DNA of 39,604 nucleotides from Bacteroidales bacterium (GCA_007129945.1 SKUN01000030.1:1-39604); one strand, 5' to 3'. Counted from the stretch's first letter, positions 9,206-18,394 are shown. Numbers and translations are program-made. The notes: generated from the sequence alone by a model not told the origin.

Positions 9206-9236
9206 CAAAAATACTGTATTTTGTCAAGCGACACAA
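9206..9236 (-). promoter_or_regulatory. purA promoter
   Basis: On the minus strand TTG (9234-9236), a 20-nt spacer and TATTTTTG (9206-9213) match the Bacteroidota consensus. Transcription should start near 9199, at the edge of the 9-bp repeat array. Confidence 0.75.
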
Positions 9237-9244
9237 GAAGAATG

Positions 9245-9730
9245 TCACTCATTACCGGTATCGGCTTCATCAATGCAGTCCTCGCAATAGCCATAGAAGG
9301 CAAAGGAACGGTGGGTTACCTTGAAATTCATCGAATTTTCAACGGAGACCTTGATCTCCTGCAGGCGGGGGTCACAAAATTCATACACTTTCCCGCAGTT
9401 TGAGCAGATCAGGTGGTCGTGCTGATGGTATTTGAAGGATTTTTCAAACTGGGCCACATTCTTACCAAACTGATGTTTCACCACCAGCTTACACTTCAGC
9501 AATAGTTCGATGGTATTGTAGAGTGTGGCGCGGCTGACCCGGTATTTGTTGTTTTTCATTTTGATGTATAGCGACTCCACATCAAAATGACCATCGGTCA
9601 GGTAGATCTCCCGTAAAATGGTGAACCGCTCAGGTGTTTTCCGGTGACCATTGTCTTCAAGATAAGATGAAAAAATACATTTTACCTTTTCAAAAACTCC
9701 CTGATCGCTTTGGGCATCTGTAATTTCCAT
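9245..9730 (-). CDS. Fur family transcriptional regulator
   Basis: A 161-aa metal-dependent repressor of the Fur/PerR/Zur superfamily. The N-terminal winged helix contains [14 protein letters not shown] and the recognition region [13 protein letters not shown]. The metal-binding core shows [17 protein letters not shown], giving the HxDH regulatory site and the first structural CxxC; the second CxxC is CEDC near the C-terminus. I start it at the ATG at 9730 (MEITDAQ) rather than the in-frame ATG at 9775, because the family alignment begins there. Whether it senses iron, zinc or peroxide cannot be read from the sequence; rubrerythrin 2.7 kb away is a plausible PerR-type target but is not adjacent. 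Confidence 0.93.
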   Translation of the reverse strand: MEITDAQSDQGVFEKVKCIFSSYLEDNGHRKTPERFTILREIYLTDGHFDVESLYIKMKNNKYRVSRATLYNTIELLLKCKLVVKHQFGKNVAQFEKSFKYHQHDHLICSNCGKVYEFCDPRLQEIKVSVENSMNFKVTHRSFAFYGYCEDCIDEADTGNE

Positions 9731-9800
9731 ATACTTTGATTTCAACTGTATACCATCAATACCGCACCAACTCACCCCCGGTTAAGGGGTATAAAGATAG

Positions 9801-9837
9801 CAAAAATAACAATTATTTGAAATCTGTATAAATAATT
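9801..9837 (-). promoter_or_regulatory. Putative fur promoter with AT-rich inverted repeat
   Basis: TATTTTTG on the minus strand (9801-9808) fits the -7 element, although no TTG lies at the expected distance. Just upstream, AATTATTT (9811-9818) and AAATAATT (9830-9837) form a perfect 8-bp inverted repeat with an 11-nt spacer, covering the position expected for -33. It could be an autoregulatory operator. The spacing differs from the classic 7-1-7 Fur/PerR box. Confidence 0.4.
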
Positions 9838-9858
9838 AAGCGGATAACTGCAAACCAA

Positions 9859-12111
9859 CTACTTAGCTTCGGCTTCCAACTTGCCAATCCGGGATACCTT
9901 TTGTATCCCCTTGATTTTTCTCAGCTTATTGATCAGTTTGTTCAGGTGCTTGGTGTCATTGATATAAAGCATCACCACCCCTTCAAACACACCATCCTGG
10001 GTATCAAAATGGATATTCCTGATATTGATATTGTACTCACTGGAGATGGTGTTGGTCAGATTCTGCAGCAGCCCGATTTCATCAATCCCCTTTACCCTGA
10101 TGCCTGAGAGGAAAGCAATCGATTTATGGGTCATCCACTTGGCTTTCACCACCCTGTAAGCATACTTGGCCATCAGCTGCTGGGCATTGGGGCAGTCGTT
10201 GCGATGGACCTTGATCCCCTCACTGACCGTCACAAACCCAAAAACATCATCCCCCGGAATCGGGTTGCAGCAAGGCGCAAGCGAATAGGTCAGTTTTTCG
10301 AGGTTATCGCCGATCAGCAATGTGTCGGGCTTGTCCTTGAGCTGCTGGCGGATCGGGTCCTGGACCTCCACCTTACCGGGCTGACTTTCTTTGGTTCTGG
10401 AAAAAGGATTCTTAAAGTAGCTGAGAATGCCGCGGCTTTCCTGCTCAGTGGCGTAAGCCTTCAGGTCTTTCTGACTGATCTTGCCGGTAGCCACCTGGTA
10501 ATAAAGATCCATGGGTGATGGGAGCCTGAAATAATCCACAAGCTTCTGGATGTTCTCCTGGTGGTTATCGATCTTCAGTTGCTTCAGCTTGCGTTCCAGG
10601 ATTTCCTTTCCTTCGTCAGCCTGAATTTTCTTCTGCTCTTTAAGCGCTGATTTGATCTTTCCCTTGGCCCGGGCTGTGGTTACATAATTGAGCCAGTCGG
10701 GCTTGGGTTTTTGTTTTTTCGATGTGATGATCTCCACCTGGTCGCCGCTTTTCAACGTCTGACTCAGGGGAGCAAGCTTGTGATTCACCTTCGCTCCCAG
10801 ACAGTTGTCTCCTATCTGGGTATGAATACTGTAGGCAAAATCAAGGGCTGTGGCCCCTTTCGGAAGGGTGCGCAACTCCCCTTTCGGAGTAAACACAATA
10901 ATCTCATCCGAAAAGAGATTCAGCTTAAAATCTTCGATAAAATCAAGGGCATCTGCGTCGGCACTTTTCAGGATTTCCCGTATGCGGCGCAACCATTTAT
11001 CAATACCACTTTCACCGGATTTCGATTCCTTGTATTTCCAGTGTGCGGCATACCCCTTCTCCGCCACATCATCCATACGTGCCGTGCGAATCTGCACCTC
11101 TACCCAGCGACCCGACCGGCTCATCACCGTGGTATGAAGTGACTCATACCCATTGGCCTTGGGCGTTGAAATCCAGTCGCGCAAACGGTCAGGATTGGGT
11201 TTATAAATGTCCGTAACAATGGAATATGCCTTCCAGCACTCCGCCTTTTCCCGGTCACTGGGGCTGTTGAGCACAATCCGGATGGCAAAAATGTCATAGA
11301 CCTCCTCGAAAGGAATCTCCTTTTTCTGCATCTTTCCCCAGATGGAACTGACAGATTTCAACCTGGCCAGGATGGTGAAATCCATTTCCTCCTTCTGCAA
11401 TGCCTTGCGGATGGGCTGGGTGAAGGTGTTAATAAAACGAGTCCTTTCTTCTTTTGTATCAGCAAGCTTCTGCACAATAGAGCGGTAGGCTTCCGGCTCG
11501 GTGTATTTCATGGCCAGGTCTTCCAACTCACTCTTGATGGCATGAAAACCCAGCCTGTGCGCCAGCGGGGCAAAAAGATAAAGGGTTTCGTTGGCCACCT
11601 TCAGCTGCTTCTTGGGCGGCAGCGAATCAAGGGTGCGCATATTGTGCAGCCGGTCCGCCAGTTTGATCAGGATTACCCGCACATCATCCGACAGGGTCAG
11701 CAGCATCTTACGGAAATTCTCCGCCTGCACCGAGGAAGTCTGATCAAAAATATCAGAGATCTTGGTCAGCCCGTCAATGATACGGGAGACCTCCTCGTCA
11801 AAATATTCGGTAATGTCTTCAAGGGTATAGTCTGTATCCTCTACCACATCATGCAACAGGGAACAAACCACACTGGTGGCGCCAAGCCCGATCTCTTCAA
11901 CGCAGATGCGGGCCACGGCCATGGGATGGTAAATGTAAGGTTCACCGCTTTTCCTCCGGTGCTCACGGTGAGCATGCATGGCAAAATCAAACGCCTTACG
12001 GATACGCTTCCTGTCTTCCTTGCTCATGCCCGGCCGGCAGACAGTCAGCAGCCCACGGTAATTTTTCAGAATTTCCGTACGTTCCTTCTCGGGTGAAATT
12101 TGGTTCATCAT
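9859..12111 (-). CDS. Bifunctional (p)ppGpp synthetase/hydrolase, Rel/SpoT
   Basis: A 750-aa RelA/SpoT homologue controlling the stringent response. From the N-terminus: HD hydrolase domain with the intact HDVVED motif; synthetase domain with RLKSVSSIWGKM (the RxK type of bifunctional enzymes), YDIFAIRIVL and the G-loop region ISTPKANGYESLH, then VEVQIRT; a TGS domain (IIVFTPKGELRTLPKGATALDFAYSIH written in parts as IIVFTPKGEL and LPKGATALDFAYSIH); a zinc-finger/conserved Cys region (LAPCCNPIPGDDVFGFVT); and a C-terminal ACT domain. An in-frame ATG at 12231 would add 40 residues, but the -7 element TATCTTTG (12140-12147) lies inside that extension, so translation starts at 12111 (or the adjacent ATG at 12108). 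Both catalytic sites look intact. Confidence 0.96.
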   Translation of the reverse strand: MMNQISPEKERTEILKNYRGLLTVCRPGMSKEDRKRIRKAFDFAMHAHREHRRKSGEPYIYHPMAVARICVEEIGLGATSVVCSLLHDVVEDTDYTLEDITEYFDEEVSRIIDGLTKISDIFDQTSSVQAENFRKMLLTLSDDVRVILIKLADRLHNMRTLDSLPPKKQLKVANETLYLFAPLAHRLGFHAIKSELEDLAMKYTEPEAYRSIVQKLADTKEERTRFINTFTQPIRKALQKEEMDFTILARLKSVSSIWGKMQKKEIPFEEVYDIFAIRIVLNSPSDREKAECWKAYSIVTDIYKPNPDRLRDWISTPKANGYESLHTTVMSRSGRWVEVQIRTARMDDVAEKGYAAHWKYKESKSGESGIDKWLRRIREILKSADADALDFIEDFKLNLFSDEIIVFTPKGELRTLPKGATALDFAYSIHTQIGDNCLGAKVNHKLAPLSQTLKSGDQVEIITSKKQKPKPDWLNYVTTARAKGKIKSALKEQKKIQADEGKEILERKLKQLKIDNHQENIQKLVDYFRLPSPMDLYYQVATGKISQKDLKAYATEQESRGILSYFKNPFSRTKESQPGKVEVQDPIRQQLKDKPDTLLIGDNLEKLTYSLAPCCNPIPGDDVFGFVTVSEGIKVHRNDCPNAQQLMAKYAYRVVKAKWMTHKSIAFLSGIRVKGIDEIGLLQNLTNTISSEYNINIRNIHFDTQDGVFEGVVMLYINDTKHLNKLINKLRKIKGIQKVSRIGKLEAEAK

Positions 12112-12139
12112 GTTGTGATCTTTCCCTCTTTCAGTACTG

Positions 12140-12147
12140 CAAAGATA
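12140..12147 (-). promoter_or_regulatory. rel/spoT -7 promoter element
   Basis: TATCTTTG read on the minus strand, 29 nt before the ATG at 12111. A -33 TTG is not seen at 19-21 nt, so only the -7 half is supported. It lies immediately beside the inverted-repeat element at 12163-12375. Confidence 0.6.
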
Positions 12148-12162
12148 AAGGGAAAAATGGGA

Positions 12163-12375
12163 AGTCGGCGCTTCGCGCCTCCGGTTGTTAGTTCTCACGG
12201 GATGAGGACTGTAAGGGTTGCCCGTATTCACCGGACGAAGCTAGCTGGTTGTTGGTTTTCACGGGCCGCGTGAACCAACAACCAACAACCGCGTGAGCCG
12301 TTTACCAGCCTATCGGCAGCTTTCCCAATCCATGGCCCATGAGAACCAACAACTGGAGGCGCGCCAGCGCCGACC
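12163..12375. repeat. REP/MITE-like inverted-repeat element
   Basis: The terminal arms, 12163-12201 and 12336-12375 (inverted), match over ~38 bp with about four mismatches and one indel. Each arm contains a GC-rich hairpin (GGCGC...GCGCC) followed by the tail GTTGTTGGTTCTCACG or a close variant. Two further tail copies lie inside, at 12248-12263 and inverted at 12269-12282, forming an inner imperfect hairpin (12247-12283). The direct repeat CCGCGTGA occurs at 12266-12273 and 12289-12296. The arrangement resembles REP doublets/BIMEs or a miniature inverted-repeat element. It fills the gap between glyA and rel, ending 3 bp from the glyA stop codon. No transposase is present in the window. Confidence 0.75.
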
Positions 12376-12377
12376 GC

Positions 12378-13658
12378 CTACCATCCAAACAACGGAAAGT
12401 CTTTCATCAGGGCATTCACCTTTTTGCGTACCCCGGCAATCACTTCCTGGTCCTCGATATTGGCGATCACCTCATCAATCAGATCAACGATCTGCACCAC
12501 CTCGTCTTCCTTCAGCCCGCGGGTGGTTACTGCCGATGTCCCGATACGGATTCCGGAGGTTTTGAACGGTGAGCGGCTGTCGAACGGCACCATGTTTTTA
12601 TTGATGGTAATGTCTGCTTCCACCAGGGTGTTTTCGACCTGCTTGCCGGTGATGTCAGGGAATTTGGAACGGAGGTCAATCAGCATCAGGTGGTTGTCGG
12701 TGCCACCTGAGGTCACGTGATATCCCTTATCCACAAAGGCTTTGGCCATGACCTGGGCATTCTTCATCACCTGCTGGCAATAAGTTTTGAAGGACGGATC
12801 AAGGGCTTCACCAAAAGCAACGGCTTTGGCTGCGATCACATGCTCCAGCGGTCCACCTTGTGTACCCGGGAAAACGGCACTGTCAAGCATGGCAGACAGC
12901 ATTTTCACCTTGCCTTTCGGAGTGGTTACACCCCATGGATTCTCAATATCCTTACCTATTAAGATAAGGCCGCCGCGGGGCCCTCGGAGGGTCTTATGCG
13001 TGGTGGTGGTCACAATGTGGCAGTGCGGCAACGGATCGTTGAGCAATTTGGCAGCGATCAGTCCGGCCGGATGGGCGATGTCAGCCATCAGGAGGGCTCC
13101 GATCTTGTCAGCAATCTTGCGCATCCGGGCATAATCCCACTCGCGCGGATAGGCCGACGCACCGGCAATGATGAGTTTTGGCTTTTCTTCCAGGGCGACC
13201 CGCTCCATTACATCATAATCAATGGTGGCGGTTTTCTCATCCACCGTATAGGCCACAGGGCGGTAAAGTATACCGGAAAGGTTCACCGGGGCCCCGTGTG
13301 AAAGGTGGCCGCCATGACTGAGATCCAGGCCCATGAAAGTGTCACCGGGTTTCAGGCAGGCCAGGAAAACAGCTGCATTGGCCTGTGCCCCGCTGTGGGG
13401 CTGCACATTGGCCCATTCAGCGCCAAAAAGCTCCTTGGCCCTGTCAATGGCAAGCTGCTCGGTCTGGTCCACGATCTGGCAACCGCCATAATAGCGGCGT
13501 CCGGGATAGCCTTCCGCATATTTATTGGTCAGGACGCTTCCCATGGCTTCCATCACCTGTTCGCTGACAAAGTTCTCAGAAGCAATGAGCTCAATGCCAT
13601 GGAGCTGACGTTCTTTTTCCTGCCGGATCAAATCGAATACCTTATTGTCTCTTTGCAT
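12378..13658 (-). CDS. glyA: Serine hydroxymethyltransferase
   Basis: A 426-aa PLP enzyme interconverting serine and glycine with transfer of the C1 unit to tetrahydrofolate. The PLP lysine is K222 in [15 protein letters not shown] (216-230). Other family hallmarks are [10 protein letters not shown] near the N-terminus, [15 protein letters not shown] at 45-59, [14 protein letters not shown] at 113-126 and DIAHPAGL at 193-200. Full length, with no anomalies. It has its own promoter and is divergent from the S9 peptidase gene. The stop codon abuts the inverted-repeat element. Confidence 0.98.
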   Translation of the reverse strand: MQRDNKVFDLIRQEKERQLHGIELIASENFVSEQVMEAMGSVLTNKYAEGYPGRRYYGGCQIVDQTEQLAIDRAKELFGAEWANVQPHSGAQANAAVFLACLKPGDTFMGLDLSHGGHLSHGAPVNLSGILYRPVAYTVDEKTATIDYDVMERVALEEKPKLIIAGASAYPREWDYARMRKIADKIGALLMADIAHPAGLIAAKLLNDPLPHCHIVTTTTHKTLRGPRGGLILIGKDIENPWGVTTPKGKVKMLSAMLDSAVFPGTQGGPLEHVIAAKAVAFGEALDPSFKTYCQQVMKNAQVMAKAFVDKGYHVTSGGTDNHLMLIDLRSKFPDITGKQVENTLVEADITINKNMVPFDSRSPFKTSGIRIGTSAVTTRGLKEDEVVQIVDLIDEVIANIEDQEVIAGVRKKVNALMKDFPLFGW

Positions 13659-13706
13659 ATATCAGAATCTTTAATGTTTTGAGATAGATTGACTTATCAG
13701 AAGGGA

Positions 13707-13738
13707 CAAAAATACATATTTATTTTGCAATCCGCCAA
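13707..13738 (-). promoter_or_regulatory. glyA promoter
   Basis: On the minus strand TTG (13736-13738), a 21-nt spacer and TATTTTTG (13707-13714) match the Bacteroidota consensus, ~50 nt before the glyA ATG. A second TATTTTTG, on the plus strand at 13761-13768, may be the -7 element of the divergent peptidase gene, though no TTG sits at the right distance. Confidence 0.7.
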
Positions 13739-13837
13739 CCCTGCTTAATTGTAAAAATGGTATTTTTGAGGGCGATATCAGGACATTTAAAATATGTAAC
13801 AGTTTTCAATTCATCTTTGAAAAAAAAATATTGACCT

Positions 13838-16438
13838 ATGAAACAAGGAATGATCACTATTGCGCTGATGTGTATTTTGCCACTGCTGGTTTCGGCCAAT
13901 GAGGAAATCAGCATAAACGCCTGGCTGACCACCGGAGCCCTGGAAGTAAGCTTTCCGGCCTTCCACGATACCGAAAATGTAGAAGGACAAACTTTTCAGG
14001 CAAATCAACTGCTTACGTTCTCCCATTTTGAAAAAGCGGGTTATTTGCCCGGGGCCGGCAAAGAGCTTGAATGGCTCAACGGGGAGCAAAGAAACTGGTC
14101 GGTTCAGCAGGTCGGTGCCGAAGGATTTTTGCAGATCGCAGATCGCGACCCCGGCCAGCACCAGGTAGCCTATGTCGCCGCCTATGTGAAAGCCGGCCGC
14201 TGGCTTGAAGGGCAACTGACCCTGGAAAGCCCTTACATGCTTAATGCCTGGCTGAACGGGGAACAGATCGGTACCAAAACAAGCATGGAAGACAGCACGG
14301 ACGACGCAGGAAGCATCACCCACCAATTTGATCTTCCGCGCGGCACCCACCTGCTGATGATCAAAGCACTCCGCCCGGCAGGCGAAACAATCGAATGGGC
14401 CATCAACGGAAATTTAAGTGTCGCGGAACCCTTTACCGCTGAGGACATCAGTGCGGTTACCCTGCCCGACAACATCAAAAATATCCATCACTTCATGGAC
14501 GGGATCAAGGTCACCAACGTCAGGCCCTCGCCCGACGGAAGCATGGTTGCCGTAAGTTACAGGCAATCCCTGCCGCCCTCCGACCGGTCAGAAAGCTGGA
14601 CCGACATCCGCCGTATTGACGACAATGGCCTGGTGCACTCCTTCCGCTATGCCGATGTGTCGCGCATCACCTGGCTGCCCAACTCCAATGCTGTTTCCTA
14701 TACCACAGTGCAAGACGGTAAAACAACCATCCATTGCCATCACATGGAAACCGGGCAGAAACACATTCTTACCGAAGGGATAGAAGATTTTTCGGGGATG
14801 CAGTGGGCTCCCAACGAATCTTACATTGTTTACACCATCACCGAACGTGGCAGCGGGGCTGACGACACCATGCGGCACATCCTGGGGATGCAGGACAGGC
14901 AGGGGCATTTCCGTCACCGCAGTTTTCTCTACAAGCTGGATCTGAATTCAGGAGTCAGAACACGCCTTACCTATGGCAAACTGACCACCAGCCTGCATGA
15001 CATCAGCCCGAACGGCAGCTACATTGTATTCAGCCAGTCAAGACCCGATTACCAGGAAAGACCCTATTCCAAACATGATCTTTTCATGATGGATATGGAA
15101 ACCCTGGTCGTTGACACCCTGCTGGCCGGTCAGCGCTGGGGAGTCTCCGTACAGTTCTCCCCCGATGGCGATGCCCTGCTGGCAACCGGCGGGCCCTCCG
15201 CATTTGACCGCGCCGGAGAAAATGTGCCCGAAGGAATGATCCCGAACAACTATGACACCCAGGCGTATATCTTCTCCCTGGATGACCGTTCGGTGGATCC
15301 GATCACCCTTGACTTTGATCCTTCCGTGGCATCGGTGCACTGGCTGGCGCGCGACAACAACATCTACATCCTTGCCGGTGATGAGGATTACCGCCGGCTT
15401 TTCCGGTATGACCTCCGCCGTGGGCGTTTTGAACAAATTGATACCGGTACGGATTTTCTGACCGGCATCAACTATTCATCCAATGCACGCACCGCCACCT
15501 ACATCGGCAACCAGGTCAACGCCCCCCATAAAGCCTACACGATCAACCTCCGCAACGACCGCTTTTCCGTATTGGAAGATTTCAATGCTGAACAATACCG
15601 CCATGTGGCATTCGGAGAGGTCCACGAGTGGGATTTCACCGCCTCCAACGGCCAGGAGATCAAAGGACGGTATTACCTGCCTCCTGACTTTGACCCCGAC
15701 AGGGAATACCCGGTAATCGTTTACCAATACGGGGGAACCAACCCGGTCGGAAGAACCTTTGGCGGGCGCTACCCCTTCAACCTCTGGGCAGGTAACGGAT
15801 ACATTGTATATGTGCTGCAGCCAAGCGGGGCCACAGGCTTCGGGCAGGAATTCTCCGCAGCCCACGTGAACAACTGGGGGAAAACCGTGGCCGATGAGAT
15901 CATCGAGGGCACCCAACAATTCCTGGAGGCCCATCCATATACGGATGCAGACAGGGTTGGTGTGGCCGGCGCTTCCTATGGCGGCTTCATGACCATGCTG
16001 CTGCTGACCCATACCGATCTTTTTGCCACAGGAATCTCCCATGCAGGTATCAGCAACATTGCATCCTACTGGGGTGAAGGATACTGGGGATATTCCTACA
16101 GTGCCGAAGCCTCAGCCGGAAGCTTCCCCTGGGACAGCAAAGAGCTGTACATCGGGCAAAGCCCGCTTTACCGTGCAGACCAGGTGAACACCCCGCTGCT
16201 TCTGATCACCGGTGACAGCGACACCAATGTACCTCCGGGCGAAAGCATTCAGATGTATACCGCCCTTAAATTACTGGACCAGCCGGTTGAACTGGTCCTG
16301 GTTGAGGGAGAAGACCACCACATTGTGACCTACAGCAAGCGGCTCAAGTGGCACGATGCCTTCATGGCCTGGTGGGACAAACACCTGAAAGGTGAAAGCG
16401 AGTGGTGGGAAAATCAATATCCTGAAAAAAATTATTAG
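13838..16438 (+). CDS. Secreted S9 family (prolyl oligopeptidase/DPP-type) peptidase
   Basis: An 866-aa serine peptidase. The first ~20 residues form a Sec signal peptide (MKQGMITIALMCILPLLVSA, cleavage probably after SANE or nearby), so it is periplasmic or secreted. Residues ~21-195 look like an additional beta-sandwich domain (ending LMIKALRPAGETIEWAINGN), followed by a beta-propeller (repeats such as FSPDGDALLATGG) and the C-terminal alpha/beta hydrolase. The nucleophile serine is in AGASYGGFMT (near residue 713), the aspartate in GDSDTNVP and the histidine in EGEDHHI, so the triad is complete. It probably degrades proline-containing peptides for nutrition. It has no operon partners; the next gene starts 82 bp downstream. 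Confidence 0.92.
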   Translation: MKQGMITIALMCILPLLVSANEEISINAWLTTGALEVSFPAFHDTENVEGQTFQANQLLTFSHFEKAGYLPGAGKELEWLNGEQRNWSVQQVGAEGFLQIADRDPGQHQVAYVAAYVKAGRWLEGQLTLESPYMLNAWLNGEQIGTKTSMEDSTDDAGSITHQFDLPRGTHLLMIKALRPAGETIEWAINGNLSVAEPFTAEDISAVTLPDNIKNIHHFMDGIKVTNVRPSPDGSMVAVSYRQSLPPSDRSESWTDIRRIDDNGLVHSFRYADVSRITWLPNSNAVSYTTVQDGKTTIHCHHMETGQKHILTEGIEDFSGMQWAPNESYIVYTITERGSGADDTMRHILGMQDRQGHFRHRSFLYKLDLNSGVRTRLTYGKLTTSLHDISPNGSYIVFSQSRPDYQERPYSKHDLFMMDMETLVVDTLLAGQRWGVSVQFSPDGDALLATGGPSAFDRAGENVPEGMIPNNYDTQAYIFSLDDRSVDPITLDFDPSVASVHWLARDNNIYILAGDEDYRRLFRYDLRRGRFEQIDTGTDFLTGINYSSNARTATYIGNQVNAPHKAYTINLRNDRFSVLEDFNAEQYRHVAFGEVHEWDFTASNGQEIKGRYYLPPDFDPDREYPVIVYQYGGTNPVGRTFGGRYPFNLWAGNGYIVYVLQPSGATGFGQEFSAAHVNNWGKTVADEIIEGTQQFLEAHPYTDADRVGVAGASYGGFMTMLLLTHTDLFATGISHAGISNIASYWGEGYWGYSYSAEASAGSFPWDSKELYIGQSPLYRADQVNTPLLLITGDSDTNVPPGESIQMYTALKLLDQPVELVLVEGEDHHIVTYSKRLKWHDAFMAWWDKHLKGESEWWENQYPEKNY

Positions 16439-16520
16439 AAGGACAAACATCTTTCAAACCTTTAGCCCGTAAATTTTGTTGTGTTTTGGTTGGTGCACAA
16501 TATTAAATGCCCTAAAGGAA

Positions 16521-17450
16521 ATGGAATCGACCCTGCTCAGGTTACTGGCATATTTTGATGTTTTTTCCTACCCGTTAACCAGGGAAGAGCTGCTAAGGTA
16601 TGCCGGTGAAGACCCAAAGAATCCGAAAAAGGCTGATAAAGCACTGTGTAAGCTGGAAAGATCCGGCCTGATCAGTTCTCACAACGGATACTATATTGCA
16701 GGGAAAGACCTCTCTCTAATAGAACGCAGGCGAAAGGGTAACCAACGAACCGGGGAGCGAATGAAAGATGCAACCCGCTATTCGCGTATTATCGCTGCTT
16801 TCCCTTTCGTTCGCGGGGTGTTTCTTTCAGGGTCGATTTCCAAAGGCTACATGTCGGAAAACGATGACATCGACTACTTTATCGTAACCGCTCCCGGCAG
16901 GTTATGGCTGGTTCGCAGTTTACTGACTCTGTACAAAAAAATATTCCTTGGAAACTCACATCATAATTTCTGCATCAACTACTTTGTCGACACTAAAAAC
17001 CTGAAAATCAACGAAATAAACCGTTTCACAGCAACTGAGATCTATTTTCTGACACCAATGTATGGTTGTCATTTGCTTCACGACATCATTAAACAAAACC
17101 AGTGGGTTAAATCATATTATCCTGTCTTTAAACCACATACCGGCTTAAAAAACGATCAGGATAAAAAGCTTAAACACTTTTTGGAATCAATCCTCAAACA
17201 TCAGTATTTCAATCGTCTGGAAAGATATTTATTCCGGTTTTCCAGAAAATATATCCGCAATAAGTACCGGAGGATGAATCCCGGCCACTTCGGACAGGCC
17301 TTCAGCATAAAAGAAAATGAACTGAGGTACAATCCAGGCGCATATCAGAAACGCATCCTTCAAAGATATTGCTGGAAGCTCCGGATAATGGAAAAAAAAC
17401 TGGGAGATTCTCTGCTGGCCGGAATGGCAACAATGCCTTTTAAGACATAA
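16521..17450 (+). CDS. Nucleotidyltransferase-fold protein
   Basis: A 309-aa protein with the minimal pol-beta-type nucleotidyltransferase signature: GSISKGYMSENDDIDYFIV (the hG[GS]...DhD pattern, with the two metal-binding aspartates at about 116 and 118). The N-terminal ~75 residues resemble a winged helix (FSYPLTREELL, then KALCKLERSGLI). The C-terminal half is basic and helical without a known signature. Start chosen at 16521 (MESTLLRLL), preceded by an A/G-rich stretch, over the ATG at 16476, which adds a Cys/Trp-containing stretch unlike the rest. It ends 8 bp before the epimerase-like gene, so the two are probably co-transcribed in a surface-polysaccharide or lipid group. Substrate unknown. 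Confidence 0.8.
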   Translation: MESTLLRLLAYFDVFSYPLTREELLRYAGEDPKNPKKADKALCKLERSGLISSHNGYYIAGKDLSLIERRRKGNQRTGERMKDATRYSRIIAAFPFVRGVFLSGSISKGYMSENDDIDYFIVTAPGRLWLVRSLLTLYKKIFLGNSHHNFCINYFVDTKNLKINEINRFTATEIYFLTPMYGCHLLHDIIKQNQWVKSYYPVFKPHTGLKNDQDKKLKHFLESILKHQYFNRLERYLFRFSRKYIRNKYRRMNPGHFGQAFSIKENELRYNPGAYQKRILQRYCWKLRIMEKKLGDSLLAGMATMPFKT

Positions 17451-17458
17451 AACAGAAG

Positions 17459-18394
17459 ATGAAAGCTTCTTCCAGGAATATTTGGGTGTTTGGAGGTACC
17501 GGTTTCATAGGTAAAGCTCTTGTAAAGCATTTATCCGAAAACACGGCTGGTCAACTAAACCTGCTTGTTCATAAACGCCTGCCATTCAGACAACTGGAAA
17601 ATTTCAATACAATTGTTGGCAATCTATCAGACTTCGATCCTTCCTGGTTTGACCGCTACCCCCCCGATGTAGTGTTTCACCTGGCACGGCCTGCAGGCAG
17701 TAATCGCCTTACCCGCTCACTGGCTGCATACAGGGGTGAACGAGCCAACCGGCGCATGGTCAATATCCTTTCGGCGCTACCCAAACCTCCTGTGGTTATT
17801 TATGTGTCAGGCTCACTGGTTTATGGAGAACGCCCCGAAAACGATCCAGCTACAGAGAACAGCCCCCTTGCCCCGGAAGCATTTGCCCGTTATTATGTCC
17901 GTAATGAAATCCCATGGAGGGAAGCCAGAGAATCAGGTACATTGGACGTTCGGTTCGCAAGACCCGGCTGGGTTACCGGGCCGGGATCCTGGTTCAGACA
18001 TTTTTTCTGGGAGCCCCTGCAGCAAACAGGACGGATACCATGCTATGGAACAGGAGAGCAGCTGATGTCGCTGATACACCTTGATGACGCTGCCAAACTG
18101 ATCAATGGTCTGAGTCTTTTTGGAGAAAAATCACAGGATATGAACATTTTCGCCATACCCGCCATCAGGCAACTCGATTTCTGTAACATTTTTGCCAGGC
18201 AGACAAATGCCTCCGTTATGCATGTCAATGAAAAAAATGTCCGCAGGCAATACGGTTCCACAACGGCAAAAGCATTGACTACTTCTGTTACAATGCAAAC
18301 GCTTCATCATGAGCTAATGCAAAAAACCGGCATTAATTATAAAAATACGGAAGATCTACTGGCCCATGTGATCAGGTTTTTTGAACACGAATAA
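17459..18394 (+). CDS. NAD-dependent epimerase/dehydratase-like protein (extended SDR)
   Basis: A 311-aa extended short-chain dehydrogenase. The dinucleotide site is VFGGTGFIGKALV (10-22), followed by VVFHLARPAGSNR and VIYVSGSLVYGE, where the catalytic Ser/Thr strand is expected. The usual YxxxK is not recognisable: the aligned region reads FARYYVRNEIPW, with Asn/Glu where Lys should be. Downstream, FARPGWVTGPGSWFRHFFW matches the substrate-binding region of sugar epimerases. Thus the fold is secure, but the catalytic mechanism is doubtful. It is probably co-transcribed with the nucleotidyltransferase upstream. Its last 39 nt overlap the 3' end of the convergent methyltransferase. Confidence 0.82.
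   Translation: MKASSRNIWVFGGTGFIGKALVKHLSENTAGQLNLLVHKRLPFRQLENFNTIVGNLSDFDPSWFDRYPPDVVFHLARPAGSNRLTRSLAAYRGERANRRMVNILSALPKPPVVIYVSGSLVYGERPENDPATENSPLAPEAFARYYVRNEIPWREARESGTLDVRFARPGWVTGPGSWFRHFFWEPLQQTGRIPCYGTGEQLMSLIHLDDAAKLINGLSLFGEKSQDMNIFAIPAIRQLDFCNIFARQTNASVMHVNEKNVRRQYGSTTAKALTTSVTMQTLHHELMQKTGINYKNTEDLLAHVIRFFEHE

Noticed and set aside
12112-12231. 40-residue N-terminal extension of Rel/SpoT
   Set aside because: It contains the -7 element and runs into the inverted-repeat element; the composition is unlike the family.
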